Shown in pieces: positions 26,301 through 38,966 of a stretch of 64,000 bases of DNA. The position numbers were made by a program, and so were the translations under genes. The stretch comes from Aristolochia californica (lineage: Eukaryota; Streptophyta; Magnoliopsida; Piperales; Aristolochiaceae): positions 13,413,931 to 13,477,930 of the forward strand of contig JARWKL010000010.1 of assembly GCA_029961685.1 (NCBI GenBank), in the 5' to 3' direction. Positions within the stretch are counted from its first letter, which is position 1, and each line of letters begins with the position of its first letter. The notes below the pieces were generated by a model that did no database searches, was not told where the DNA came from, and saw only the letters and a program-made list of their open reading frames with translations.

Positions 26301-26865
26301 GGTTGTACTAGTGGAATTTCCCTAACATGGATTTTGGGGTTCATTTTTAGTGCGTGAAATAATTTTCTATTCATTATTATAGTATTCAATTTTTTTTGCA
26401 CAAATGAACTCTAAAATTTTCATTTTGTTGCGATCTTATATCTTTTTTGTTTACGAGGAAAAATGGGAGTCACAACTATGGACCTGAAAAAACAAAAAAA
26501 GTTTGAACATCCAAAAAGGGGATGCACAAATGCTGGGAAAGATAATTCCAAAGAGTACCTGAGATTTTTAAGGATAGGCAAAAAAGTGTGTGTTTGGCGC
26601 TGGTAAAAAATATCCAACCACTTGAGAATTCAACTTTTTCTACCCCCCCTTAATTTTTGGCCACTTGCATCCTCAACATGCTTGTGGCATGCACACCCAC
26701 CACACTTAAAGCATGTTGGGATCAGTTACAAGTCCCTTTCCTGTAAAATTCCACCAAGCTATTATTAGGAGGTTGTACTAGTGGAATTTCCCAAACATGG
26801 ATTTTGGGGTTCATTTTTAGTGAATGACATCATTTTCTATTCATTATTATAGTTTTCAAATTTTT
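20343..26865 (+). repeat. A3: tandem 14-monomer duplication of A2
   Basis: Monomers 45-58 repeat monomers 31-44 at 6,523-6,524 bp. A3 shares with A2 all the changes that separate A2 from A1 (22411 A, 22427 G, 22973 T, 24984 A, 25370 G, 26603 G, 26824 A), so A3 and A2 are the closest pair. I noticed only small private differences, for example GTTTGAAAATCC near 24177 against GTTTGAACATCC in A2, and a shorter A-tract near 21371. This is the most recent large event in the left half. Confidence 0.93.
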
Positions 26866-28490
26866 TTGCACACAAGAACTCTAAAATTTTTATTTTTTTG
26901 CGATCTTATATCTTTTTTGTTTACGAGGAAAAATGTGAGTCACAAGTTTGGACCCGAAAAAAAAAAAAATTTGAACATCCAAAATAGGGGTGCACAAATG
27001 CTGGGAGAGATAATTCCAAAAAGTCTTTGTGATTTTTAAGGATAGGCAAAAAAGTGGGTTGTTTGGTTCTGGTAAATATCCAACCACTTGAGAATTCAAC
27101 TTTTTCTACCCCCCATATTTTTGGCCAGTTGCATCCTTAACATGCTTGTGGCATCCACACCCTCCACACTTAAAACATGTTGGGATCAGTTACAAGTCCA
27201 TTTCCTATAAAATGCCACCAAGCTATTATTAGGGGGTTGTACTAGTGGAATTTCCCAAACATGGATTTTGGGATTCATTTTTAGTGCGTGAAATAACTTT
27301 CTATTCATTATTATAGTTTTCAATTTTTTTTGCACATATGAACCCAAAAATTTTCATTTTGTTGTGATCTTATATCTTTTTTGTTTACGAGGAAAAATGG
27401 GAGTCACAAGTTTGGACCTGAAAAAAAACAAAATTTGAACATAAAACAATGGGGATGCACAAATGCTGGGAGAGATAATTCCAAAGAGTATCTGTGATTT
27501 TTAAGGATAGGCAAAAAAGTGGGTTGTTTTGCTCTGGTAAATATCCAACCACTTGAGAATTCAACTTTTTCTACCCCACCCCCCCCCCCCCCCCCCCCCA
27601 TTTTTTGGCCACTTGCATCCTCAACATGGTTGTGGCATGCACTCCCACCACACTTAAAGCATGTTGGGATCAGTTACAAGTCCCTTTCCTATAAAATTCC
27701 ACCAAGCTATTATTAGGGGTTTGTACTAGTGGAATTTCGCAAACAAGGATTTTGGGGTTCATTTTTAGTCCGTGAAATAATTTTCTATTCATTATTATAG
27801 TTTTCAAATTTTTTTGCACACATGAACTCAAAAATTTTCATTTTTTTGCGATCTTATATCTTTTTTGTTTACGAGGAAAAATGGGAGTCACAACTTTGGA
27901 CCTGAAAAAAAAAAAAAGTTTGAACATCCAAAATGGGGATGCACAAATGCTGGGAAAGATAATTCCAAAGAGTACCTGAGATTTTTAAGGATAGGCAAAA
28001 AAATGGGTTGTTTGGCTCTGGTAAAAAATATCCAACTACTTGAGAATTCAGCTTTTTCTACCCCCCCTTATATCTTTTTGGCCACTTGCATCCTCAACAT
28101 GCTTGTGGCATGCACACCCACCACACTTAAAGCATGTTGGGATCAGTTACAAGTCCCTTTCCTATAAAATTTCACCAAGCTATTATTAGGGGGTAGTACT
28201 AGTGGAATTTCCCAAACATGGATTTTGGGGTTCATTTTTAGTGCGTGAAACAATTTTCTATTCGTTATTATTGTTTTCAAATTTTTTTACGCACATGAAC
28301 TCTAAAATTTTCATTTTGTTGCGATCTTATATCTTTTTTGTTTACGAGGAAAAATGGGAGTCACAAGTTTGGATCTGAAAAAAAACAAAAATTTCAACAT
28401 CCAAAAATGCATAAATGCTGGGAGAGATAATTCCAAAGAGTATCTGTGATTTTTATGGATAGGCAAAAAAGTGGGTTATTTGGCTCTGGT
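26866..28490 (+). repeat. B': copy of A1 monomers 18-20
   Basis: Sequence resumes the order of A1 after monomer 17: 7965 corresponds to 27092 and 8430 to 27557 (offset 19,127), then 8924 to 28044 (offset 19,120). The 7-bp change in offset equals the difference in C-tract length (28 versus 21). The A1-type mark TTTTTTTACGCACATG is present near 28281. Beyond ~28,506 the sequence no longer follows A1 monomer 21. Confidence 0.88.
27579..27599 (+). repeat. Expanded C-tract, 21 C
   Basis: This is the counterpart of the 28-C tract at 8452. It is preceded by four C and one A, where the partner has G as the interrupting base. Sequence on both sides otherwise matches, so the tract length has changed since duplication. 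Confidence 0.88.
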
Positions 28491-28506
28491 AAATATCCAA
28501 CCACTT
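28271..28506. other. Switch junction from block Y second-copy type to first-copy type
   Basis: Up to ~28288 the sequence carries the mark TTTTACGCACATG of the copy at 9170. From 28507 it reads TTGCGAATTC as at 4236. The interval between is identical in both parents, so the exchange lies somewhere inside. It is a crossover or gene-conversion edge between paralogous monomers in register. Confidence 0.78.
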
Positions 28507-30550
28507 GCGAATTCAACTTTTTCTACCCCCCCCAATTTTTGGCCACTTGCATCCTCAACATGCTTGTGGCATGCACACCCACCACACTTAAAGCATGTTG
28601 GGATCAGTTACAAGTCCCTTTCCTATAAAATTCCACCAAGCTATTATTAGGGGGTTGAACTTGTGGAATTTCCCAAACATGGATTTTGGGGTTCATTTTT
28701 AGTGCGAGAAATAATTTTCTATTCATTATTATAGTTTTCAAATATTTTTGTACACATGAACTCTAAAATTTTCATTTTGTTGCGATCTTTTATCTTTTTT
28801 GTTTACGAGGAAAAATGGGAGTCACAAGTTTGGACTTGAAAAAAAAAAATTTGAACATAAAAAAATGGGGATGCACAAATGCTGGGAGAGATAATTCCAA
28901 AGAGTATCTGTGATTTTTAAGGAGAGGCAAAAAAGTGGGTTGTTTGGTTCTGGTAAATATCCAACCACTTGAGAATTCAACTTTTTCAACTCCCCCATAT
29001 TTTTGGCCACTTGCATCCTTAACATGCTTGTGGCATGCACACCCACCACACTTAAAGCATGTTGGGATCAGTTACAAGTCCCTTTCCTATAAAATTCCAC
29101 CAAGTTATTATTTGGGGGTTGTACTAGTGGAATTTCCCAAACATGGATTTTGGGGTTCATTTTTAGTGCGTGAAATAATTTTTTATTCATTATTATAGTT
29201 TTCAAATTTTTTTGCACACATGAACTCTAAAATTTTCATTTTGTTGCAATCTTATATCTTTTTTGATTACGAGGAAAAATGGGAGTCATAAGTTTGGACC
29301 TGAAAAAAAAAGAAAGTTTGAACATCCAAAATGGGGATGCACAAATGCTGGGAGTGATAATTCCAAATACTATCTGTGATTTTTAATGATAGGCAAAAAA
29401 GTGGGTTGTTTGGCTCTGGTAAATATCCAACCACTTGAGAATTCAACTTTTTCTACCCCCCCTTAATTTTTGGCCATTTGCATCCTCAACATGCTTGTGG
29501 CATGCACACCCACCACACTTAAAGCATGTTGGGATCAGTTACAAGTTCCTTTCATATAAAATTCCACCAAGCTATTATTAGGGGTTGAACTAGTGGAATT
29601 TCCCAAAAGAGGATTTTGGGGTTCATTTTTAGTGCGTGAAATAATTTTCTATTCATTATTATAGTTTTGAAATTTTTTTGCACACATGAACTCTATAATT
29701 TTCATTTTGTTGCGATCTTATATCTTTTTTGTTTACGAGGAAAAATGGGACTCACAAGTTTGGACCTGAAAAAAAAAAAAAATTTTGAACATAAAAAATG
29801 GGGATGCACAAATGCTGGGAGAGATAATTCCAAAGAGTATCTGTGATTTTTAAGGAGAGGCAAAAAAGTGGGTTGTTTGGCTCTGGTAAATATCCAACCA
29901 CTTGAGAATTCAACTTTTTCGACCCCCCCCTAATTTTCGGCCACTTGCATCCTCAACATGTTTGTGGCATGCACACCCACCACACTTAAAGCATGTTGGG
30001 ATCAGTTACAAGTCCCTTTCCTATAAAATTCCACCAAGCTATTATTAGGGGGTTGTACTAGTGAAATTTCCCAAACATGGATTTTGGGGTTCATTTTTAG
30101 TGCGTGAAGTAATTTGCTATTCATTATTATAATTTTCAAATTTTTTTGCACACATGAACTCTAAACTTTTAATTTTGTTCCGATCTTATATCTTTTTTGT
30201 TTACGAGGAAAAATGTGAGTCAAAAGTTTGGACCCGAAAAAAAAAAATTTGAACATCCTAAATAGGGACGCTCAAATGCTGGGAGAGATAATTCCAAAGA
30301 GTCTCTGTGATTTTTAAGGATAGGCAAAAAAGTGGGTTGTTTGGTTCTGGTAAATATCCAACCGCTTGAGAATTCAATTTTTTCAACTCCCCCATATTTT
30401 TGGCCACTTGCATCCTTAACATGCTTGTGGCATGCACACCCACCACACTTGAAGCATGTTGGGATCAGTTACATGTCCCTTTCCTATAAAATTCCACCAA
30501 GCTATTATTAGGAGGTTGTACTAGTGGAATTTCCCAAACATGGATTTTGG
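28491..30550 (+). repeat. Diverged copy of A1 monomers 10-14
   Basis: GAATTC sites at 28509, 28973, 29439, 29906 and 30370 match 4239, 4701, 5167, 5635 and 6099 at offsets of 24,270-24,272 bp. Marks such as GCGAGAAATAATT, TTGATTACGAGG, GGGAGTGATAATTCC and CTATAATTTTC are retained. Divergence is visibly greater than between A1, A2 and A3, for example GAATTCAATTTTTTC near 30370 and TTTTGGCGTTC near 30546. This copy was therefore separated earlier. Confidence 0.85.
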
Positions 30551-33500
30551 CGTTCATTTTTAGTGCGTGAAATAATTTTCTATTCATTATTATAGTTTTC
30601 AAATTTTTTTGCACACATGAACTCTAAAATTTTCATTTTGTTGCGATCTTATATCTTTTTTGTTTACGAGGAAAAATGGGAGTCACAAGTTTGGACATGA
30701 AAAAAAAAAATTGAACATAAAAAAATGGGGATGCAAAAATGCAGGGAGAGATAATTCCAAAGAGTATCTGTGATTTTTAAGGATAGGCAAAAAAGTGGGT
30801 TGTTTGGTTCTGGTAAATATCCAACCACTTGAGAATTCAACTTTTTCGACTCCCCTATATTTTTGGCCACTTGCATCCTTAACATGCTTGTGGCATGCAC
30901 ACCCACCACACTTTGAGCTTGTTGGGATCAGTTACAAGTCCCTTTCCTATAAAATTCCACCAGGCTATTATTAGGGGGTTGTACTAGTGGAATTTCCCAA
31001 ACATGGATTTTGGGGTTCAATTTTAGTGCATGAAATAATTTTCTCTTCATTATTATAGTTTTCAAATTTTTTTGTACACATGAACTCTAAAATTTTCATT
31101 TTGTTGCGATCTTATATCTTTTTTGTTTACGAGGAAAAATGGGAGTCACAAGTTTGGACTTGAAAAAAAAAAAAAATTTGAACACTAAAAAAATGGGGAT
31201 GCACAAATGCTGGGAGAGATAATTCCAAAGAGTATCTATGATTTTTAAGGATAGGCAAAAAAGTGGATTGTTTGGTTCTGTAAATATCCAACCACTTGAG
31301 AATTCAACTTTTTCTACCCCCCCATATTTTTGGCCACTTGCATCCTTAACATGCTTATGGCATGCACACCCACCACACTTAAAACATGTTGGGATCAGTT
31401 ACAAGTCCCTTTCCTATAAAATTCCTCCAAGCTATTATTAGGGGGTTGTACTAGTGGAATTTCCCAAATATGGATTTTGGGGTTCAATTTTAGTGCGTGA
31501 TATCATTTTCTATTCATTATTATAGTTTTCAAATTTTTTTGTACACATGAACTCTAAAATTTTCATTTTGTTGCAATCTTATATCTTTTTTGTTTACGAG
31601 GAAAAATGGGAGTCACAAGTTTGGATCCGAAAAAAAACAAAAATTTGAACATTAAAAAAATGGGGATGCACTAATGCTGGGAGAGATAATTCCAAAGAGT
31701 ATCTGTGATTTTTAAGGATAGGCAAAAAAGTGGGTTGTTTGGCTCTGGTAAATATCCAACCACTTGAGAATTCGACTTTTTCTACCCCCCCTAATTTTTG
31801 GCCACTTGCATCCTCAACATTCTTGTGGCATGCACACCCACCACACTTAAAGCATGTTGGGATCAGTTACAAGTCCCTTTCCTATAAAATTCAACCAAGC
31901 TATTATTAGGGGTTGTACTAGTGGAATTTCCCAAACATGGATTTTGGGGTTCATTTTTAGTGCGTGAAATAATTTTTATTCATTATTATAGTTTTCAAAT
32001 TTTTATGCACACATGAACTCTAAAATTTTCATTTTGTTGCGATCTTATATCTTTTTTGTTTACGAGGAAAAATGGGAGTCACAAGTTTGGACCTGAAAAA
32101 AAAAAATTTAGAAAATGCAAAAATGGGGATGCACAAATGCTGGGAGAGATAATTCCAAAGAGTATCTATGATTTTTAAGGATAGGCAAAAAAGTGGGTTG
32201 TTTGGTTCTGGTAAATATCCAACCACTTGAGAATTCAACTTTTTCTACCCCCCCATATTTTTGGCCACTTGCATCCTTAACATGCTTGTGGCATGCTCAC
32301 CCACCACACATAAAACATGTTGGGATCAGTTACAAGTCCCTTTCCAATAAAATTCCACCAAGCTATTATTAGGGGGTTGTACTAGTGGAATTTCCCAAAC
32401 ATGGATTTTGGGGTTCATTTTTAGTGCGTGAAACAATTTTCTATTCGTTATTATTGTTTTCAAATTTTTTTGCACACATGAACTCTAAAATTTTCATTTT
32501 GTTGCGATCTTATATCTTTTTTGTTTACGAGGAAAAATGGGACTCACAAGTTTGGACCTGAAAAAAAAAAAATTTTAAACGTCCAAAGTGGGGATGCACA
32601 AATGCTGGGAGAGATAATTCCAAAGAGTATTTGTGATTTTTGAGGATAGGCAAAAAAGTGCGTTGTTTGGTTCTGGTAAATATCCAACCACTTGAGAATT
32701 CAACTTTTTCGACCCCCCCATATTTTTGGCAACTTGCATCCTTAACATGCTTGTGGCATGCACACCCACCACACTTAAAGCATGTTGGGATCAGTTACAG
32801 GTCCCTTCCCTATAAAATACCACCAAGCTATTATTAGGGGGTTGTACTAGTGGAATTTCCCAAACATGGATTTTGGTGTTCATTTTTAGAGCGTGAAATA
32901 ATTTTCTATTCATTATTATAGTTTTCAAATTTTTTTGCACAAATGAACTTTAAACTTTTCATTTTTTTGCGATCTTTTATCTTTTTTCTTTACGAGGAAA
33001 AACGTGAGTCACAAGTTTGGACCTGAAAAAAAATAAAATTTGAACATCCAAAATAGGGATGCACAAATGCATGGAGAGATAATTCCAAAGAGTCTTTGTG
33101 ATTTTTAAGGATAGGCAAAGAAGTGGGTTGTTTAGCGCTTGTAAATATCCAACCACTTGAGAATTCAACTTTTTCTACCCCCCCAATTTTTGGCCACTTG
33201 CATCCTCAACATGCTTGTGGCATGCACACCCACCACACCTAAAGCATGTTGGGATCAGTTACAAGTCCCTTTCCGATAAAATTCCACCAAGCTGTTATTA
33301 GGGGGTTGTACTTGTGGAATTTCCCAAACATGGATTTTGGGGTTCATTTTTAGTGCGTGAAATAATTTTCTATTCATTATTATAGTTTTCAAATTTTTTT
33401 GCAGACATGAACTCTAAAATTTTCATTTTATTGCGATCTTATGTCTTTTTTGTTTACGAGGTCAAATTTGAGTCACAAGTTTAGACCTGAAAAAAACAAA

Positions 33501-35198
33501 AATTTAGAAAATCAAAAAATGGGGATGCACAAATGTTGGGAGAGATAATTCCAAAGAGTATCTGTGATTTTTAAGGATAGCCAAAAAAGTGGGTTGTTTG
33601 GTTCTGGTAAATATCCAACCACTTGAGAATTCAACATTTTCTACCCCCCCATATTTTTTGCCACTTGCATCCTTAACGTGCTTGTGGCATGCTTACCCAC
33701 CACACTTAAAGCATGTTGGGATCAGTTACAAGTCCCTTTCCTATAAAATTCCACCAAGCTATTATTAGGGGTTGTACTAGTGGAATGTCCCAAACATGGA
33801 TTTTGGGGTTCATTTTTAGTGCGTGAAAAAATTTTCTATTCATTATTATAGTTTTCAAATTTTTTTGCACACATGAACTCTAAAATTTTCATTTTGTTGC
33901 GATCTTATATCTTTTTTGCTTACGAGGAAAAATGTGAGTCACAAGTTTGGACCTGAAAAAAACAAAAATTTAGAAAATCCAAAAATGGGGATGCACAAAT
34001 GCTGGGAGAGATAATTCCAAAGAGTATCTGTGATTTTTAAGGATAGGCAAAAAAGTGGGTTGTTTGGTTCTGGTAAATATCCAACCACTTGAGAATTCAA
34101 CTTTTTCTACCCCCCCATATTTTTGGCCATTTGCATCCTTAACATGCTTGTGGCATGCTCACCCACCACACATAAAACATGTTGGGATCAGTTACAAGTC
34201 CCTTTCCTATAAAATTCCACCAAGCTATTATTAGGGGGTTGTACTTGTGGAATTTCCCAAACATGGATTTTGGGGTTCATTTTTAGTGAGTGAAATAATT
34301 TTCTCTTCATTATTATAGTTTTCAAATTTTTTTGCACACATGAACTCTAAAATTTTCATTTAGTTGCGATCTTACATCTTTTTTGTTTACGAGGAAAAAT
34401 GGGAGTCACAAGTTTGGACTTGAAAAAAAAAAAATTTGAACATAAAAAAATGGGATGCACAAATGCTGGGAGAGATAATTCCAAAGAGTATCTGTGATTT
34501 TTAAGGATAGGCAAAAAAGTGGGTTGTTTGGTTCTGGTAAATATCCAACCACTTGAGAATTCAACTTTTTCGACTCCCCCATATTTTTGGCCACTTGCAT
34601 CCTTAACATGCTTGTGGCATGCACACCCACCACACTTAAAGCATGTTGGGATCAGTTACATATCCCTTTCCTATAAAATTCCACCAAGCTATTATTAGGG
34701 GGTTGTACTAGTGGAATTACCCAAACATGGATTTTGGGGTTCATTTTTAGTGCGTGAAATAATTTTCTATTCATTATTATTGTTTTCAAATTTTTTTGAA
34801 CACATGAACTCTAAAATTTTCATTTTGTTGCGATCTTATATCTTTTTTGTTTACGAGGAAAAATGGGAGTAACAAGTTTGGATCCGAAAAAAAACAAAAA
34901 TTTCAACATCCAAAAATGCATAAATGCTGGGAGAGATAATTCCAAAGAGTATCTGTGATTTTTAAGGATAGGCGAAAAAGTGGGTTGTTTGGCTCTGGTA
35001 AATATCCAACCACTTGAGAATTCAACTTTTTCTACCCCCCCTAATTTTTGGCCAATTGCATCCTCAACATGCTTATGGCATGCACACCCACCACACTTAA
35101 AGCATGTTGGGATCAGTTACAAGTCCCTTTCTTATAAAATTCCACCAAGCTATTATTAGGGGGTTGTACTTGTGGAATTTCCCAAACATGGATTTTGG
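30551..35198 (+). repeat. C1: 10-monomer higher-order unit
   Basis: Monomers 67-76 (GAATTC at 30833, 31300, 31768, 32231, 32696, 33161, 33627, 34093, 34557, 35018) form a unit whose start recurs at 35481, a 4,648-bp step. Marks include GGACATGAAAA, ACTTTGAGCTTGTTGG, GGTTCTGTAAATATCC, GAATTCGAC, CAGGTCCCTTCCC, and ACGAGGTCAAATTTGAG. The left edge lies between 30551 and 30695. Monomers in the unit differ clearly from each other. Confidence 0.9.
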
Positions 35199-38100
35199 GG
35201 TTCATTTTTAGTGCGTGAAATAATTTTCTATTCATTATTATAGTTTTCAAATTTTTTTGCACACATGAACTCTAAAATTTTCATTTTGTTGCGATCTTAT
35301 ATCTTTTTTGTTTACGAGGAAAAATGGGAGTCACAAGTTTGGACATGAAAAAAAAAAATTGAACATAAAAAAATGGGGATGCAAAAATGCAGGGAGAGAT
35401 AATTCCAAAGAGTATCTGTGATTTTTAAGGATAGGCAAAAAAGTGGGTTGTTTGGTTCTGGTAAATATCCAACCACTTGAGAATTCAACTTTTTCGACTC
35501 CCCTATATTTTTGGCCACTTGCATCCTTAACATGCTTGTGGCATGCACACCCACCACACTTTGAGCTTGTTGGGATCAGTTACAAGTCCCTTTCCTATAA
35601 AATTCCACCAGGCTATTATTAGGGGGTTGTACTAGTGGAATTTCCCAAACATGGATTTTGGGGTTCAATTTTAGTGCATGAAATAATTTTCTCTTCATTA
35701 TTATAGTTTTCAAATTTTTTTGTACACATGAACTCTAAAATTTTCATTTTGTTGCGATCTTATATCTTTTTTGTTTACGAGGAAAAATGAGAGTCACAAG
35801 TTTGGACTTGAAAAAAAAAAAAATTTGAACACTAAAAAAATGGGGATGCACAAATGCTGGGAGAGATAATTCCAAAGAGTATCTATGATTTTTAAGGATA
35901 GGCAAAAAAGTGGATTGTTTGGTTCTGTAAATATCCAACCACTTGAGAATTCAACTTTTTCTACCCCCCCACATTTTTGGCCACTTGCATCCTTAACATG
36001 CTTATGGCATGCACACCCACCACACTTAAAACATGTTGGGATCAGTTACAAGTCCCTTTCCTATAAAATTCCTCCAAGCTATTATTAGGGGGTTGTACTA
36101 GTGGAATTTCCCAAATATGGATTTTGGGGTTCAATTTTAGTGCGTGATATCATTTTCTATTCATTATTATAGTTTTCAAATTTTTTTGTACACATGAACT
36201 CTAAAATTTTCATTTTGTTGCAATCTTATATCTTTTTTGTTTACGAGGAAAAATGGGAGTCACAAGTTTGGATCCGAAAAAAAACAAAAATTTCAACATT
36301 AAAAAAATGGGGATGCACTAATGCTGGGAGAGATAATTCCAAAGAGTATCTGTGATTTTTAAGGATAGGCAAAAAAGTGGGTTGTTTGGCTCTGGTAAAT
36401 ATCCAACCACTTGAGAATTCGACTTTTTCTACCCCCCCTAATTTTTGGCCACTTGCATCCTCAACATTCTTGTGGCATGCACACCCACCACACTTAAAGC
36501 ATGTTGGGATCAGTTACAAGTCCCTTTCCTATAAAATTCCACCAAGCTATTATTAGGGGTTGTACTAGTGGAATTTCCCAAACATGGATTTTGGGGTTCA
36601 TTTTTAGTGCGTGAAATAATTTTTATTCATTATTATAGTTTTCAAATTTTTATGCACACATGAACTCTAAAATTTTCATTTTGTTGCGATCTTATATCTT
36701 TTTTGTTTACGAGGAAAAATGGGAGTCACAAGTTTGGACCTGAAAAAAAAAAATTTAGAAAATCCAAAAATGGGGATGCACAAATGCTGGGAGAGATAAT
36801 TCCAAAGAGTATCTATGATTTTTAAGGATAGGCAAAAAAGTGGGTTGTTTGGTTCTGGTAAATGGATCACTTGAGAATTCAACTTTTTCTACCCCCCCAT
36901 ATTTTTTGCCACTTGCATCCTTAACATGCTTGTGGCATGCTCACCCACCACACATAAAACATGTTGGGATCAGTTACAAGTCCCTTTCTAATAAAATTCC
37001 ACCAAGCTATTATTAGGGGGTTGTACTAGTGGAATTTCCCAAACATGGATTTTGGGGTTCATTTTTAGTGCGTGAAACAATTTTCTATTCGTTATTATTG
37101 TTTTCAAATTTTTTTGCAGACATGAACTCTAAAATTTTCATTTTGTTGCGATCTTATATCTTTTTTGTTTACGAGGAAAAATGGGACTCACAAGTTTGGA
37201 CCTGAAAAAAAAAAAATTTTAAACGTCCAAAATGGGGATGCACAAATGCTGGGAGAGATAATTCCAAAGAGTATTTGTGATTTTTGAGGATAGGCAAAAA
37301 AGTGCGTTGTTTGGTTCTGGTAAATATCCAACCACTTGAGAATTCAACTTTTTCGACCCCCCCATATTTTTCGCCACTTGCATCCTTAACATGCTTGTGG
37401 CATGCACACCCACCACACTTAAAGCATGTTGGGATCAGTTACAGGTCCCTTCCCTATAAAATACCACCAAGCTATTATTAGGGGGTTGTACTAGTGGAAT
37501 TTCCCAAACATGGATTTTGGTGTTCATTTTTAGAGCGTGAAATAATTTTCTATTCATTATTATAGTTTTCAAATTTTTTTGCACACATGAACTTTAAAAT
37601 TTTCATTTTTTTGCGATCTTATATCTTTTTTGTGAGTCACAAGTTTGGACCTGAAAAAAAATAAAATTTGAACATCCAAAATAGGGATGCACAAATGCAT
37701 GGAGAGATAATTCCAAAGAGTCTTTGTGATTTTTAAGGATAGGCAAAGAAGTGGGTTGTTTAGCTCTTGTAAATATCCAACCACTTGAGAATTCAACTTT
37801 TTCTACCCCCCCAATTTTTGGCCACTTGCATCCTCAACATGCTTGTGGCATGCACACCCACCACACCTAAAGCATGTTGGGATCAGTTACAAGTCCCTTT
37901 CCTATAAAATTCCACCAAGCTATTATTAGGGGGTTGTACTAGTGGAATTTCCCAAACATGGATTTTGGGGTTCATTTTTAGTGCGTGAAATAATTTTCTA
38001 TTCATTATTATAGTTTTCAAATTTTTTTGCAGACATGAACTCTAAAATTTTCATTTTATTGCGATCTTATATCTTTTTTGTTTACGAGGTCAAATTTGAG

Positions 38101-38966
38101 TCACAAGTTTAGACCTGAAAAAAACAAAAATTTAGAAAATCAAAAAATGGGGATGCACAAATGTTGGGAGAGATAATTCCAAAGAGTATCTGTGATTTTT
38201 AAGGATAGGCAAAAAAGTGGGTTGTTTGGTTCTGGTAAATATCCAACCACTTGAGAATTCAACATTTTCTACCCCCCCATATTTTTTGCCACTTGCATCC
38301 TTAACGTGCTTGTGGCATGCTTACCCACCACACTTAAAGCATGTTGGGATCAGTTACAAGTCCCTTTCCTATAAAATTCCACCAAGCTATTATTAGGGGG
38401 TTGTACTAGTGGAATGTCCCAAACATGGATTTTGGGGTTCATTTTTAGTGCGTGAAAAAATTTTCTATTCATTATTATAGTTTTCAAATTTTTTTGCACA
38501 CATGAACTCTAAAATTTTCATTTTGTTGCGATCTTATATCTTTTTTGCTTACGAGGAAAAATGTGAGTCACAAGTTTGGACCTGAAAAAAACAAAAATTT
38601 AGAAAATCCAAAAATGGGGATGCACAAATGCTGGGAGAGATAATTCCAAAGAGTATCTGTGATTTTTAAGGATAGGCAAAAAAGTGGGTTGTTTGGTTCT
38701 GGTAAATATCCAACCACTTGAGAATTCAACTTTTTCTACCCCCCCATATTTTTGGCCACTTGCATCCTTAACATGCTTGTGGCATGCTCACCCACCACAC
38801 ATAAAACATGTTGGGATCAGTTACAAGTCCCTTTCCTATAAAATTCCACCAAGCTATTATTAGGGGGTTGTACTTGTGGAATTTCCCAAACATGGATTTT
38901 GGGGTTCATTTTTAGTGAGTGAAATAATTTTCTCTTCATTATTATAGTTTTCAAATTTTTTTGCAC
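35199..38966 (+). repeat. C2: partial second copy, 8 monomers
   Basis: Monomers 77-84 repeat C1 monomers 67-74. The offset starts at 4,648 and falls to 4,644 (a change to TAAATGGATCACTTG near 36860) and 4,628 (a 16-bp loss near 37631), then rises by one at ~38,396. It shares AGTGAGTGAAATAATT with C1 at 38916 and departs after ~38,966, where C1 monomers 75-76 have no counterpart. Confidence 0.9.
37625..37640 (+). repeat. 16-bp deletion in a C2 monomer
   Basis: Here ATCTTTTTTGTGAGTC replaces the C1 arrangement in which CTTTACGAGGAAAAAC stands between the T-run and GTGAGTC (near 32985-33005). The loss removes the TTTACGAGG motif present in nearly every other monomer. It is one of the few internal deletions larger than 10 bp in the window. 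Confidence 0.85.
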
